Shown: positions 22,955-31,784, numbered from the stretch's first letter. The stretch is DNA of 36,322 nucleotides from Rikenellaceae bacterium (GCA_017379895.1 JAFNVH010000031.1:1-36322); one strand, 5' to 3'. Notes: a model not told the origin generated them from the sequence alone. A program made the numbers and translations.

Positions 22955-23818
22955 TTACAATTTAGAATTCTCAATATAGTATGCCACCTGTTGCATCAGC
23001 CACTTTGGCGTTGAGGTCGCTCCGCAAATACCTACCGTCGAAGCCCCATCGAGCCACTCGGGCTGCAATTCTGACGCCTCCTCAATATTGTAACTCAACG
23101 GGTTAGCCTTGCGACATACCTCGAATAGCACCTTGCCGTTCGAGCTCTTGCGACCACAGACGAAGATCACGCGGTCGACCGAGCGGGCAAACTCTGACAG
23201 GCGTTGTTCGCGTCCCGCCACCTGACCGCAGATTGTATCTACGGCCTCAATCTGCTCTGGATCAACAGCGCGGCTACGCATCACCTCCAAAATATGTTCG
23301 AACAGAGCGCGGCTCTGCGTCGTTTGCGACAGAAAGTAGATCGGACGCGCGAAATCCACCGCCTCCAAATCGGCCTCGCTCTCGACAACGATGGCACGAC
23401 CCTCGACCTGACCCGTCAAGCCGACAACCTCGGCGTGACCGTGCTTGCCAAGGATAACCACCTGGCCGTCAACCTCCCGCATCTGCTCATAGGCGCGCTT
23501 GACCTTGCGTTGCAGGGCCGCCACAACGGGGCACGTAGCGTCGATCACTTCGATACCCAACTCCTCGGCACGCGCGAAGGTTGTCGGGGGCTCGCCGTGG
23601 GCACGAATGAACAATCGGCGACCGCCCAGACGCTCCATATCGGCGTGGGTTACGGTCTGCAATCCGAGCTGTTCGAGTCGCTGCACCTCGACGCGGTTAT
23701 GCACGATGTCGCCCAACGAGTAGACCGTGCCGCCCTCAGCCAGAGCCTCCTCGGCTCGCGAAATGGCGCGCACCACACCGAAACAAAAACCTGAATTATC
23801 GTCGATAATAACCTTCAT
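22955..23818 (-). CDS. ispH: 4-hydroxy-3-methylbut-2-enyl diphosphate reductase IspH
   Basis: Last enzyme of the MEP isoprenoid pathway, an iron-sulfur enzyme making IPP and DMAPP. 287 residues. The three cluster cysteines are C12 (SGFCFGVVRA), C96 (DATCPVV) and C197 (DTICGQV). Substrate-site residues H40 (GDIVHN), H73 (RAHG), H128 and E130 (KHGHAEV) are present, as are SSNGKVL and the C-terminal STPKWLMQQV. The MEP pathway supplies the polyprenyl synthase encoded earlier in the window. It follows cmk by 47 nt, an arrangement seen in other Bacteroidota. Confidence 0.97.
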   Translation of the reverse strand: MKVIIDDNSGFCFGVVRAISRAEEALAEGGTVYSLGDIVHNRVEVQRLEQLGLQTVTHADMERLGGRRLFIRAHGEPPTTFARAEELGIEVIDATCPVVAALQRKVKRAYEQMREVDGQVVILGKHGHAEVVGLTGQVEGRAIVVESEADLEAVDFARPIYFLSQTTQSRALFEHILEVMRSRAVDPEQIEAVDTICGQVAGREQRLSEFARSVDRVIFVCGRKSSNGKVLFEVCRKANPLSYNIEEASELQPEWLDGASTVGICGATSTPKWLMQQVAYYIENSKL

Positions 23819-23865
23819 TGCGATACAAGATTAATGAATGAAACCTCCCCCGAGAGCACACTCGA

Positions 23866-24576
23866 CTACTCCTCAAACAGCTGGCCAAACTTCTCGTCGA
23901 ACCACTTCATCTGGTCGTCGATAGTCATATAGCTGTTGTCGAGCACCACCGCGTCGTCGGCCTTGCGCAGGGGGCTGATGGCGCGATTCTGATCGGCAAT
24001 GTCGCGCGAACGAACATTCTCCTCGATCTCCGCCAGCGACACATTGTCGCCCTTAGCCGTCAGCTCGTCGTAGCGACGCTGTGCACGCACCTTCGGGTCG
24101 GCCGTCATAAAGATCTTGATCTCGGCCTCGGGGAAGACCACCGTGCCGATATCGCGACCGTCCATCACGATACCCTTGTTGCGACCCATCTGCTGCTGCA
24201 TCGCCACCAGCTTCTCGCGCACCTCACCCACCGAGCTGACGCCACTCACGCAGTTGCTCACCTCGATAGTGCGGATCTTACCCTCGACCAGATCGCCATT
24301 GACGTAGATGTCGCTGGCGCCGCGCTTGGGGTTGAAGCGGAAGACAATGTCGATCTTGGGCAGCAGTGCCACCAGCGCTTCCTCGTCAACAATGCCCGAA
24401 CGGATTGCACCATTCTCGAGCGCAAAGAGGGTTACAGCGCGATACATAGCTCCCGTATCGACAAAAACATATCCGAAACGGGCAGCCAGAGCCTTGGCAA
24501 AGGTACTCTTGCCGCACGACGAGAATCCATCGACTGCGATGGTCAGGCGGCGGCGATTATTCTTATTCTGCATCAT
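23866..24576 (-). CDS. cmk: Cytidylate kinase
   Basis: Phosphorylates CMP and dCMP with ATP, in the cytoplasm. 236 residues. P-loop GFSSCGKS at 17-24; VDTGAMYRAVTLFAL next to it; the CMP-binding DGRDIGTVVFPEAEIKIFMTA; and lid region RAQRRYDEL. The ATG overlaps the stop of the LysE-type gene as ATGA (4 nt), so the two are translationally coupled, which supports this start over the next codon, also ATG. Confidence 0.97.
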   Translation of the reverse strand: MMQNKNNRRRLTIAVDGFSSCGKSTFAKALAARFGYVFVDTGAMYRAVTLFALENGAIRSGIVDEEALVALLPKIDIVFRFNPKRGASDIYVNGDLVEGKIRTIEVSNCVSGVSSVGEVREKLVAMQQQMGRNKGIVMDGRDIGTVVFPEAEIKIFMTADPKVRAQRRYDELTAKGDNVSLAEIEENVRSRDIADQNRAISPLRKADDAVVLDNSYMTIDDQMKWFDEKFGQLFEE

Positions 24577-25226
24577 AGAGCGAAAACTTCAATAAAGGTT
24601 GAAATGATTGTATAGGCACCCAGCGTCGTAATCAGGCAGCCGGCGATACGGTTGATCCAGAGCATATGGCGCGGGCGGAAACGGTTGCGGAAGATGTTGA
24701 TCAGGCTCGTGAGGCTAAACCACCAGCAAACCGCACCTGCAAAGAAACCAATCAGATGTAACGCGCCGAGTATCAGTGTGTTCATTGATACACTTTCGGT
24801 CGTTTCGATACTGAACATACCGAAGAAGACGAAGATATAGGGCACGATCATCAGCATATTGGCCAGCGTGAAGCCGAACATCGATGCAAAATCGTTCCAC
24901 AGATCGGTCACACCTGCGCGGTTGCGGCGGATCTGCGTAACGGGATTTTGGAGGAAGATGTAGACACCCACCGCCACAATCATAATGCCGCACGTCACTC
25001 GCATAAAGAGTGCATACTGATCGAGCCACGACTGCATCACCGAGTAGCAGAAGTAGGCCACTGTCGCCAGCAGCGTATCGGCGCAAGCCACACCCACACC
25101 CGAGGCCAGACCTGATCGACGCGACTTGCTCAGTGTGCGTTGGATACAGAGCACCGCAACCGGTCCGACCGTGATCGACGAGACCAGGCCTACGAGCATA
25201 CCGCGGAAAAGAAGATCATACCACAT
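24573..25226 (-). CDS. LysE/RhtB-family exporter
   Basis: A 217-residue inner-membrane protein with about six helices. The N-terminal family motif is clear: SSITVGPVAVLCIQRTLSKSRRSGLASGVGVACADTLLA. LysE/RhtB proteins export amino acids or related metabolites; the substrate cannot be predicted. First gene of the ten-gene minus-strand run; its stop overlaps the cmk start. The ATG is the first in frame after an AT-rich gap. Confidence 0.9.
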   Translation of the reverse strand: MWYDLLFRGMLVGLVSSITVGPVAVLCIQRTLSKSRRSGLASGVGVACADTLLATVAYFCYSVMQSWLDQYALFMRVTCGIMIVAVGVYIFLQNPVTQIRRNRAGVTDLWNDFASMFGFTLANMLMIVPYIFVFFGMFSIETTESVSMNTLILGALHLIGFFAGAVCWWFSLTSLINIFRNRFRPRHMLWINRIAGCLITTLGAYTIISTFIEVFAL

Positions 25227-25274
25227 AAATTCAGTCAGCGTATATTTTATCAGTTTCTTTTACGTTATAAAGTG

Positions 25275-25282
25275 CAAAAATA
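25275..25282 (-). promoter_or_regulatory. -7 box for the LysE-cmk-ispH run
   Basis: On the minus strand TATTTTTG fits TAnnTTTG, about 50 nt before the LysE-type gene. No good -33 is seen at 19-21 bp. It marks the likely promoter of the long minus-strand operon. Confidence 0.45.
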
Positions 25283-25374
25283 GTAAATATCTGCTTAATA
25301 TGCTATATTGAACTTGAATTAATACTTAATCTAAATATCTTAATCAAGTTTTATATACTTTTAAAAAAAATATG

Positions 25375-25382
25375 TATTTTTG
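25375..25382 (+). promoter_or_regulatory. -7 box for the AT-rich lipoprotein gene
   Basis: TATTTTTG fits TAnnTTTG, 61 nt before the ATG. A weak -33-like TTTA lies about 21 bp upstream. The surrounding DNA is so AT-rich that chance matches are likely. Confidence 0.4.
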
Positions 25383-25443
25383 TTAGTCATATTATAACGG
25401 AACTAAATAATATAATTTATATTACACATTAAACAGCATTAAA

Positions 25444-26751
25444 ATGAAACAACTATTTTCAAGAATGCAGGCTTTTGCCCAACTCTTATTGGGCTTATTA
25501 GTTATTATCTTAACAACATCATGTGAAGATAATAACGATTCACCACTTATGAATACGGAAACTGTTATGGTGTACGATCTAAGCGGGAATACCGATTATC
25601 CGATTTCAATCTTCAATGCTGCAAACAGCACAGTAACTATGATCGAGACTACCGATACGGGAGTTATTTCTGGATTCAATCATATATCTTTCAATGATCA
25701 GCCTACATTCAAGGCGACATTTGATGAAAATGGCCTACTTAATGGAATCGGTACAGAAGGTGTTACAATTGCATTCTCTAATTATAACGGCAATAAAGTT
25801 GATATAGCTGTTATGTTAGGTGATGATACTTTCCTTATTAAGGAATTTGAATCTCCCAACGATTGGTCTAAAATAGACGGCCCATTATTCCTTAATATGC
25901 CATCTGATATATCTCGAAGTGAACCAAGCTCAACAGAGAAGTTGTGGGAAGTTTGGAGTTTTATAGGCGATCAGTTTAAAAACTTAGGAGAGCTTGTGTT
26001 AGATGGCATTCAGAGTTCCCAAGGTATTCAGAGTGCCAAAAAAGCTGGTCTAAAATATCTTTTTAATGTTGTTAAAGATGGTGCATTATTCGTAGCGGAT
26101 CTTAATCGAGAGATGGAATATAGCATCTTCTTCGCTGAACTTGCTTCATGGGCTGCAGCTTCTCCAACAACTCCTTGGGGCGCGCTTTGGTTATTATTAT
26201 CTAATTACTATACTTACGAACATTTTGTAGAAGATAATGTTTATGCGCTTCTAGAAATGTACGATCAATTCTTCAATGATAGGGATAATGGACTTGGTGC
26301 CATAAATAGTGGTTTTGGAGCCCTTAAAGCAACATTAACTTGGAATTTCTATGCTGATATTGATTTGCACGCTTATGAGCCAAATGGCACACACATTTAT
26401 TGGGATAATCCCCGTTCATCATCTACTGGTGCATACCTCGATGTAGACAATCGAAAAGGAGGCAGTGGAGCTATTGAAAACATATATTGGAAGAAAATAG
26501 AAAATGGAGTGTATACTATTTATATTGATTACTATGGAGAATCTATTCTCAATGATAGATGCGACATAGGAACTTGCACTATTAGTGTTTTCTTTAACGG
26601 TCGTGGCAAAACTTTTAAGATTACACCACAACCTGAGCAACATTATTTAGTAACAAACCTTTCTTTCCCCAACGGAACATTTATTGATTCAGAATCTCGC
26701 GCTTTAGATATTCAAGTAGTACTAAATTCTAAAAGTAAGCCTAAGAATTAA
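25444..26751 (+). CDS. AT-rich lipoprotein with C-terminal DUF2135/YfaP-like domain
   Basis: 435 residues. Lipoprotein signal ending LTTSC (Cys at 27), then acidic residues (EDNND), compatible with surface or outer-membrane placement. The middle is a beta-type region (about 35-150) and then a helical region rich in aromatics (about 160-290). Residues about 296-400 carry the pattern LTWNFYADIDLHAYEPNG, GAYLDVD and IYWKKIENGVYTIYIDYYG. This resembles the DUF2135/YfaP domain (L.W....DlDLhv..P.G, GG.LDvD, G.Y.v....Y). Codon use (AAT, GAT, TTA, ATA) is far more AT-rich than in the flanking genes, pointing to recent acquisition. Function unknown. The domain call comes from reading the pattern and has not been searched. 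Confidence 0.82.
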   Translation: MKQLFSRMQAFAQLLLGLLVIILTTSCEDNNDSPLMNTETVMVYDLSGNTDYPISIFNAANSTVTMIETTDTGVISGFNHISFNDQPTFKATFDENGLLNGIGTEGVTIAFSNYNGNKVDIAVMLGDDTFLIKEFESPNDWSKIDGPLFLNMPSDISRSEPSSTEKLWEVWSFIGDQFKNLGELVLDGIQSSQGIQSAKKAGLKYLFNVVKDGALFVADLNREMEYSIFFAELASWAAASPTTPWGALWLLLSNYYTYEHFVEDNVYALLEMYDQFFNDRDNGLGAINSGFGALKATLTWNFYADIDLHAYEPNGTHIYWDNPRSSSTGAYLDVDNRKGGSGAIENIYWKKIENGVYTIYIDYYGESILNDRCDIGTCTISVFFNGRGKTFKITPQPEQHYLVTNLSFPNGTFIDSESRALDIQVVLNSKSKPKN

Positions 26752-26817
26752 GCCTATATAAGAACATTAATAAATGTACGATTATCTTCTTCTTTGCAGA
26801 TAAAATCGCACGGAAAA

Positions 26818-28401
26818 ATGCAAAACTTGATACGAAACAAGATATTTTTGGTCGTTCTCGCCGTCGTGCTGCTCTCGTTGGGGTGGCTGCGCGTGACGGG
26901 ATTGACGCTTTTGGTGGCTTTGGTGCCGCTGTTGGTGCTTTCGGCGAGCTACGATGCATCGCGCCGATCGTTTTGGCGCGTGGCGGGGTGGTGCTGGATC
27001 ACAATGCTCGCGTGGGCAACCGTAACCTGCTGGTGGATATGGAATTCGACACCCGCAGGTGCTGTCACCGCTCTGCTCGTGACCGCGACTCTGCCTACCG
27101 TGGCGTTGATGGCCTATCACTATGTTTCGAAGCGTGCACCCAAGGCGTTGGCATACTGCACTTTGGTGAGCGCGTGGATTGCGTTGGAGTACTTCTACCT
27201 GACCACCGAGGCCTCGTTCCCGTGGCTCACACTCGGCAACGGATTCGCCAACGAGGTATGGGTGGTGCAGTGGTACGAGTGGACGGGTGTCTATGGTGGT
27301 TCGCTTTGGGTGCTGATCTGTAACTTGCTGTTCTTTGAGGCTTTACATTCGCGCTCGGTGCGCCGTGCGGTGGCGGGTGTGGTCGCTGCGGTGGTGCCTA
27401 TTGTGGTGTCGGCTGTGATCTGGTTTAGCTACGACGAGAGCGACGAGAAGGTCAAAATCAGCGTCGTGCAGCCCAACTTCTCGTGCTTCCCGATTGATCA
27501 GAAATATGACCTGCCCGACTCGGTGCAGGATTCGATCTTCCGCGCGCTGATCGCACAGTGCCCGGCGGATAGTCGCTACGTGTTGCTGCCCGAGACGGCT
27601 CTCGGTGCCAACAGCGCCATCTGGGAGAACGATTGGTCGGCTGATGCAATCGACAACATTCGCTCGGCGCAGGAGGAGTATCTGCCTGGTGGAACGGTGA
27701 TTACGGGCGCAAGTACGTTGCGACTCTATCCATTTGGTGAGCCCGCCTCGGCTACGGCTCGAGTGCGTGGCACGATGCGCTACGATGTCTATAACTCGGC
27801 TCTCGAATTTGCGCCGCAGGGCGAGTTCGACGTGCGACACAAGATCAAACTCGTGGTCGGTGCCGAGAAGGTGCCTTATCCGCGACTGATGACCCTCATT
27901 TCGGGTCTGATTGTCGAGTTAGGCGGTTCGTCGGGTCAGCTCGGTGTCGATCCTGCACCCAAGAATTTCGGCTCGGAGGAGCTGCCCATTGGCGTTGCAA
28001 TATGCTATGAATCAGTTTATGGCGAATTCTATACTGACTTCGTGCGTCGCGGTGCCAAGGTGATGTCGGTAATTACTAACGACGGCTGGTGGGGCGAAAC
28101 AAACGGTCACCGCCAGCACTTCTCATACTCGCGTCTGCGAGCTGTCGAGACCCGCCGCAGTGTGGCGCGAAGTGCCAACACGGGTATCTCGGGATTCATC
28201 GATCCGCGTGGTCGCGTGATCTCGACCCTCGGCTGGGACGAGCGCGGCGTGCTTACGGCCGAAGTGCCCGTCGAGGAGCGCACAACGCTCTATGTCCGAC
28301 TGGGTGACTACGTGGCGCGACTGAGCTGTTATCTGCTGTTACTCTGCGTGTTATACTACGTAGCTTATCGCGTTCGACGCCGTAACCACCTCGTAAATTA
28401 G
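26818..28401 (+). CDS. lnt: Apolipoprotein N-acyltransferase
   Basis: Adds the third acyl chain to the N-terminal Cys of lipoproteins at the inner membrane. 527 residues from the ATG at 26818; a TTG eight codons upstream is in frame but less likely. About seven N-terminal helices (residues 1-205) precede a nitrilase-type domain with the catalytic triad E259 (LLPETALG), K342 (RHKIKLVV) and C396 (AICYES). A final helix follows, then a short basic tail. Bacteroidota are rich in lipoproteins, several of them in this window. Followed by folC after 6 nt, so the two form an operon. Confidence 0.95.
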   Translation: MQNLIRNKIFLVVLAVVLLSLGWLRVTGLTLLVALVPLLVLSASYDASRRSFWRVAGWCWITMLAWATVTCWWIWNSTPAGAVTALLVTATLPTVALMAYHYVSKRAPKALAYCTLVSAWIALEYFYLTTEASFPWLTLGNGFANEVWVVQWYEWTGVYGGSLWVLICNLLFFEALHSRSVRRAVAGVVAAVVPIVVSAVIWFSYDESDEKVKISVVQPNFSCFPIDQKYDLPDSVQDSIFRALIAQCPADSRYVLLPETALGANSAIWENDWSADAIDNIRSAQEEYLPGGTVITGASTLRLYPFGEPASATARVRGTMRYDVYNSALEFAPQGEFDVRHKIKLVVGAEKVPYPRLMTLISGLIVELGGSSGQLGVDPAPKNFGSEELPIGVAICYESVYGEFYTDFVRRGAKVMSVITNDGWWGETNGHRQHFSYSRLRAVETRRSVARSANTGISGFIDPRGRVISTLGWDERGVLTAEVPVEERTTLYVRLGDYVARLSCYLLLLCVLYYVAYRVRRRNHLVN

Positions 28402-28407
28402 TCGACG

Positions 28408-29700
28408 ATGAACTACGCTCAAACCATCGAATATCTCTACTCGTCGCTGCGTTCGTTTCAGGACGCGGGTGGCGATGCATATAAACCCGGCCTCGACCGT
28501 ATCGAGAACTTTATGACTTACCTGGGTCGCCCCCAGCGCTACTATGCCACCGTCCACGTGGCGGGTACGAACGGCAAGGGCTCGACCTCGCACATCATCG
28601 CCTCGGTGTTGCAGGCGGCAGGATTCCGCACGGGTCTGTTCACATCGCCCCACCTGCACGATTTCCGCGAGCGCATCCGCGTCGATGGCGTCCAGATCTC
28701 GGAGCAGGAGGTGGTTGAATTTGTCAAGACACATCGCGCGGCGATGGAACGTATCGGTCTGTCATTCTTCGAGATGACGGCAGCGATGGCCTTCGACCAT
28801 TTCAGCCGCAAGGGAGTCGAAGTGGCGGTCATCGAGACGGGTCTTGGAGGTCGCCTCGATGCCACCAACATCATCACACCCATCGCCTCGGTCATCACCA
28901 ATATCGGTCTGGATCACACCGAGTTCCTCGGCTCGACGCTCCCCGAGATTGCGGCCGAGAAGGCGGGTATCATCAAGCCCGAAGTACCCGTCATCATTGG
29001 CGAGCACCACGAGGCAACAGACTCGGTTTTCGAGCGTGTGGCGCGCGAAAAGGGTTCGAATCTCTACTTTGCTGAGGAACTTTTCGAGCTTGTTTCGGGC
29101 GAGTGTTGCCAGGGCGGAAGTCACTTCTGTGTGCGCCGTGCGGGTGACGAGCGCGAGTACTGCCTCGACCTCGATCTGGGGGGCGAGTACCAACGCCGAA
29201 ACATCATCACCGCGCTCGGAGCGTTGGAGGTGTTGCACCGCCGTACGCAGGTGTCGATCTCGACCCGCGCGCTGGTGGAGGGGTGCCGCAATGCCGCTGC
29301 AACAACGGGTCTGCAAGGTCGCTGGCAAAAGCTTGGCGAGAGCCCGCTGGTAGTGTGCGATACGGGACATAATGCTCACGGACTGCGCTACGTTACGGAG
29401 CAACTTAAAACACTGATTTGTAAGCGTCTATATATGGTTATCGGAGTTGTGCGCGAGAAGGATTTGGAGGCAGTGTTGCCGCTGCTGCCGCGTGAGGCCC
29501 ACTACATCTTCACGCAGGCAAACATCGCACGTGCACTCGACGCTGAAGAGCTGGCACAACAGGCCGCGAAGTGTGGTTTGCAGGGCGAGGTGGTGCGCGG
29601 GGTGCGCGAGGCCGTTGCCCGTGCTCGTGAGTTGGCAACTGCTGACGACGCGATCTTCATCGGCGGCAGTACCTTCACCGTCGCCGAGGCGTTGGAATAG
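28408..29700 (+). CDS. folC: Bifunctional folylpolyglutamate/dihydrofolate synthase
   Basis: Mur-ligase family enzyme that adds glutamate to dihydropteroate and folates, in the cytoplasm. 430 residues. ATP-binding P-loop VAGTNGKGS at 51-59; TSPHLHDFRERI and the omega-loop region after it; ETGLGGRLDATN, and ITNIGLDHTEFLGSTLPEIAAEKAGIIK, all standard FolC motifs. The C-terminal domain has DTGHNAHGL. Co-transcribed with lnt. Confidence 0.96.
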   Translation: MNYAQTIEYLYSSLRSFQDAGGDAYKPGLDRIENFMTYLGRPQRYYATVHVAGTNGKGSTSHIIASVLQAAGFRTGLFTSPHLHDFRERIRVDGVQISEQEVVEFVKTHRAAMERIGLSFFEMTAAMAFDHFSRKGVEVAVIETGLGGRLDATNIITPIASVITNIGLDHTEFLGSTLPEIAAEKAGIIKPEVPVIIGEHHEATDSVFERVAREKGSNLYFAEELFELVSGECCQGGSHFCVRRAGDEREYCLDLDLGGEYQRRNIITALGALEVLHRRTQVSISTRALVEGCRNAAATTGLQGRWQKLGESPLVVCDTGHNAHGLRYVTEQLKTLICKRLYMVIGVVREKDLEAVLPLLPREAHYIFTQANIARALDAEELAQQAAKCGLQGEVVRGVREAVARARELATADDAIFIGGSTFTVAEALE

Positions 29701-29719
29701 CGCGAAATGAGAAATAATA

Positions 29720-29747
29720 AAAGCCACGCTTTCGGGCGTAGCTTTTG
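29720..29747 (+). terminator. Terminator of lnt-folC
   Basis: Arms AAGCCACGC (29721-29729) and GCGTAGCTT (29736-29744) with one mismatch, followed by a short T-rich run (TTTTGTTGTTTG). Weaker than the others in the window. Confidence 0.65.
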
Positions 29748-29754
29748 TTGTTTG

Positions 29755-29813
29755 TATCGATACGCACCTTCGCGGGCTGGGGCGGTCGCCAAAGGCGAGC
29801 CCACGAAGGTGTG
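29755..29813. repeat. Palindrome plus long branched hairpin, function unknown
   Basis: GTATCGATAC (29755-29764) is a perfect 10-bp palindrome. Next to it, CACCTTCGCGGGCT (29765-29778) pairs with AGCCCACGAAGGTG (29798-29811) at 13 of 14 positions; an inner CGCC-AAA-GGCG hairpin lies inside. No T run follows on either strand, so it does not look like a terminator. It lies between the folC terminator and the esterase promoter. Confidence 0.7.
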
Positions 29814-29871
29814 ACGAAATCGGAGATTACGCCAATATCATAGCAAAGAAAAACATTTTCGAAAAATTTAT

Positions 29872-29879
29872 TATCTTTG
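29872..29879 (+). promoter_or_regulatory. CE2 esterase gene -7 box
   Basis: TATCTTTG is a perfect -7 element, 31 nt before the ATG at 29911. No clear -33 element. Confidence 0.55.
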
Positions 29880-29910
29880 CAATCATTGCAACAACATAAT
29901 TCGACCCATA

Positions 29911-31002
29911 ATGAAACGACTGATCTTTTTGGCGCTCTTGTGTGCGCTGTTCGTCGGCTGCGAGGAGCCCGAACCAATCATAAAACCCACGATGACAACC
30001 ACCTCGATCGCCGCATCGCCCGTTCGCGTGGTGGGACGCGTGGCAACCGTCACCAATGGAGCCGTTGCATTCGATTGGAGCGGAGTCTATGTCGATATTC
30101 GTTTCCGCGGTAGCTACTTGGCACTCGAAGTGAGCGACACGGGCCATAACTACCTGAATCTGTGGGTTGATGGACGCGAGCAGTCCAAACTCGCTACACG
30201 CAAAAACAATGCGCGTATCGTGCTCTACGATGTCCCCAATGCCGAGGGCGAACACCTGATCCGCCTCCAAAAAGCGACCGAGGGCGGTCTGGGTCGTATC
30301 ACGCTCCATTCGATTACGACCAACGGCACACTGCTCCCGACCGACGACCTCAAACCCGCACGCCACATCGAGTTCTACGGCGACTCATTCACCTGCGGCT
30401 ATGGCACCGAGAGTACCAACCCTAACGACCCCTTCACGGCCGAAACCGAGAACTGCCGCTATACCTATGCGGCGATGACGGCCGAGCGTTTCGGTGCCGA
30501 CTACTCGCTCATCGCCCACTCGGGTTGCGGCCTTGTGCGCAACTATGGCGACAAGGAGCAAACGTCCGATCCAAAACTTACGATGAGCTCGCGAGCGTTC
30601 CATCTCTACGACACCGACCTGAACTCAAAGTGGAATTTCAAAAATAGCAAGTATCGCCCCGATGCATTGGTTATCGCACTGAGTACCAACGACTTCAGTA
30701 CCTCGCCACATCCCTCCAAGGAGCAGTTTGTAGAGGGCTATCGAGCATTCATCGAACGTCTGCGTACGGAGTGGGACAACGATCAACTGCCCATTTTGTG
30801 TGTCATACATTCGGCCTCAGCGGTGGAGTGGATCGAGGAGATGGTCACAACAATCCCACACACGGCAATGGTCTATATCCCGAGCAATATCTACGACTCA
30901 AAGACCGACTATGGTGCATCGTATCACCCCAATCGCTCGGGTCAGACAAAGATGTCGAAATATGTGATCGAGGGACTTGCCGAACTGACAGGGTGGAAAT
31001 AG
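29911..31002 (+). CDS. SGNH/GDSL esterase lipoprotein, carbohydrate esterase family 2-like
   Basis: 363 residues. Lipoprotein signal with lipidated C17 (LFVGC). An N-terminal jelly-roll domain (about 35-140, with FDWSGVYVDIRFRG and LNLWVDG) precedes an SGNH hydrolase domain, the order found in CE2 acetyl-xylan esterases. Catalytic Ser159 is in FYGDSFTCGYG, an SGNH Asn in STNDFS, and His339 in SYHPN. The Asp three residues before the His, usual in SGNH triads, is replaced by Ala, which agrees with the Ser-His dyad described for some CE2 enzymes. Likely deacetylates plant or host glycans at the cell surface. Stands alone with its own promoter. Confidence 0.9.
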   Translation: MKRLIFLALLCALFVGCEEPEPIIKPTMTTTSIAASPVRVVGRVATVTNGAVAFDWSGVYVDIRFRGSYLALEVSDTGHNYLNLWVDGREQSKLATRKNNARIVLYDVPNAEGEHLIRLQKATEGGLGRITLHSITTNGTLLPTDDLKPARHIEFYGDSFTCGYGTESTNPNDPFTAETENCRYTYAAMTAERFGADYSLIAHSGCGLVRNYGDKEQTSDPKLTMSSRAFHLYDTDLNSKWNFKNSKYRPDALVIALSTNDFSTSPHPSKEQFVEGYRAFIERLRTEWDNDQLPILCVIHSASAVEWIEEMVTTIPHTAMVYIPSNIYDSKTDYGASYHPNRSGQTKMSKYVIEGLAELTGWK

Positions 31003-31027
31003 AAAGTGGCGATTCACGATTCGCAAT

Positions 31028-31061
31028 ATAAAAAAATTAAGCCACGCTTTCGGGCGTGGCT
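31028..31061 (-). terminator. Bidirectional terminator between the esterase gene and tdk
   Basis: AGCCACGC (31040-31047) pairs perfectly with GCGTGGCT (31054-31061). On the minus strand it is followed by TAATTTTTTTA (the better T run, serving tdk); on the plus strand by ATAATTTTA, serving the esterase gene. Confidence 0.85.
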
Positions 31062-31086
31062 ATAATTTTATCACTGTGTCAATCGG

Positions 31087-31656
31087 CTACTGTTCCTTAT
31101 AAAGTTCGCGGAAGCAGTGGCGGCAGATAGGTTCGTAAGTGTCCTTTTCGCCGAGCATAACCAGCTTATTGTCAGCTGTCAAGCGGTGCGAGTGGTGCGC
31201 CAGGTTACCGCAGCGAACGCAGATTGCGTGCACCTTGGTCACATATTCGGCTGTAGCCATCAGTGCAGGCATCGGACCGAACGGCACGCCACGGTAGTCC
31301 ATATCCAGACCCGCCACGATCACGCGTACACCATTGTCGGCCAACTGTCGGCACACATCGACCAGATTGTGGTCGAAGAACTGCGCCTCGTCGATACCCA
31401 CCACATCAACATCGGCCGCCATCAGCAGAATGTTACCCGACGAGTCGACGGGTGTCGATCGGATTGCGTTGCTGTCGTGCGACACCACGTCCTCCTCCGA
31501 GTAGCGCACATCGAGTTTGGGTTTGAAGATTTCGACGCGCTGGTTTGCGAACTTGGCGCGTTTGAGGCGACGAATCAACTCCTCGGTCTTGCCCGAGAAC
31601 ATCGATCCGCAGATCACCTCGATATAGCCTTTGCGGCTGACGTTTTCCAAAAACAT
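31087..31656 (-). CDS. tdk: Thymidine kinase
   Basis: Type II thymidine kinase of the pyrimidine salvage pathway. 189 residues. P-loop GSMFSGKT at 17-24; the catalytic region [10 protein letters not shown]; a structural zinc site built from CVRCG and CRHCF; and the lasso region between them. Single gene, ended by the bidirectional hairpin. Candidate -7 boxes on the minus strand (TACTTTTG at plus 31687-31694 and TAATTTTG at plus 31710-31717) precede it. Confidence 0.96.
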   Translation of the reverse strand: MFLENVSRKGYIEVICGSMFSGKTEELIRRLKRAKFANQRVEIFKPKLDVRYSEEDVVSHDSNAIRSTPVDSSGNILLMAADVDVVGIDEAQFFDHNLVDVCRQLADNGVRVIVAGLDMDYRGVPFGPMPALMATAEYVTKVHAICVRCGNLAHHSHRLTADNKLVMLGEKDTYEPICRHCFRELYKEQ

Positions 31657-31686
31657 AGGGAAATTATTCTCTCGTTAAATTGTTAT

Positions 31687-31717
31687 CAAAAGTAGGGTTG
31701 AACTCCTCGCAAAATTA
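31687..31717 (-). promoter_or_regulatory. tdk promoter candidates
   Basis: Two TAnnTTTG matches on the minus strand (plus 31687-31694 and 31710-31717). Neither has a full -33 TTTG at 19-21 bp; the second has ATTG 20 bp upstream. Which is used cannot be told. Confidence 0.4.
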
Positions 31718-31753
31718 CCACAAAATTTCGGGTCGTGCAATAGTTGCGGCTAG

Positions 31754-31784
31754 TTTGAAATATGGAAAATATTTGGTACATTTG
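31754..31784 (+). promoter_or_regulatory. PIG-L deacetylase gene promoter
   Basis: TTTG (31754-31757), 19 bp, TACATTTG (31777-31784). A full match to the Bacteroidota consensus, 31 nt before the ATG. Confidence 0.8.
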
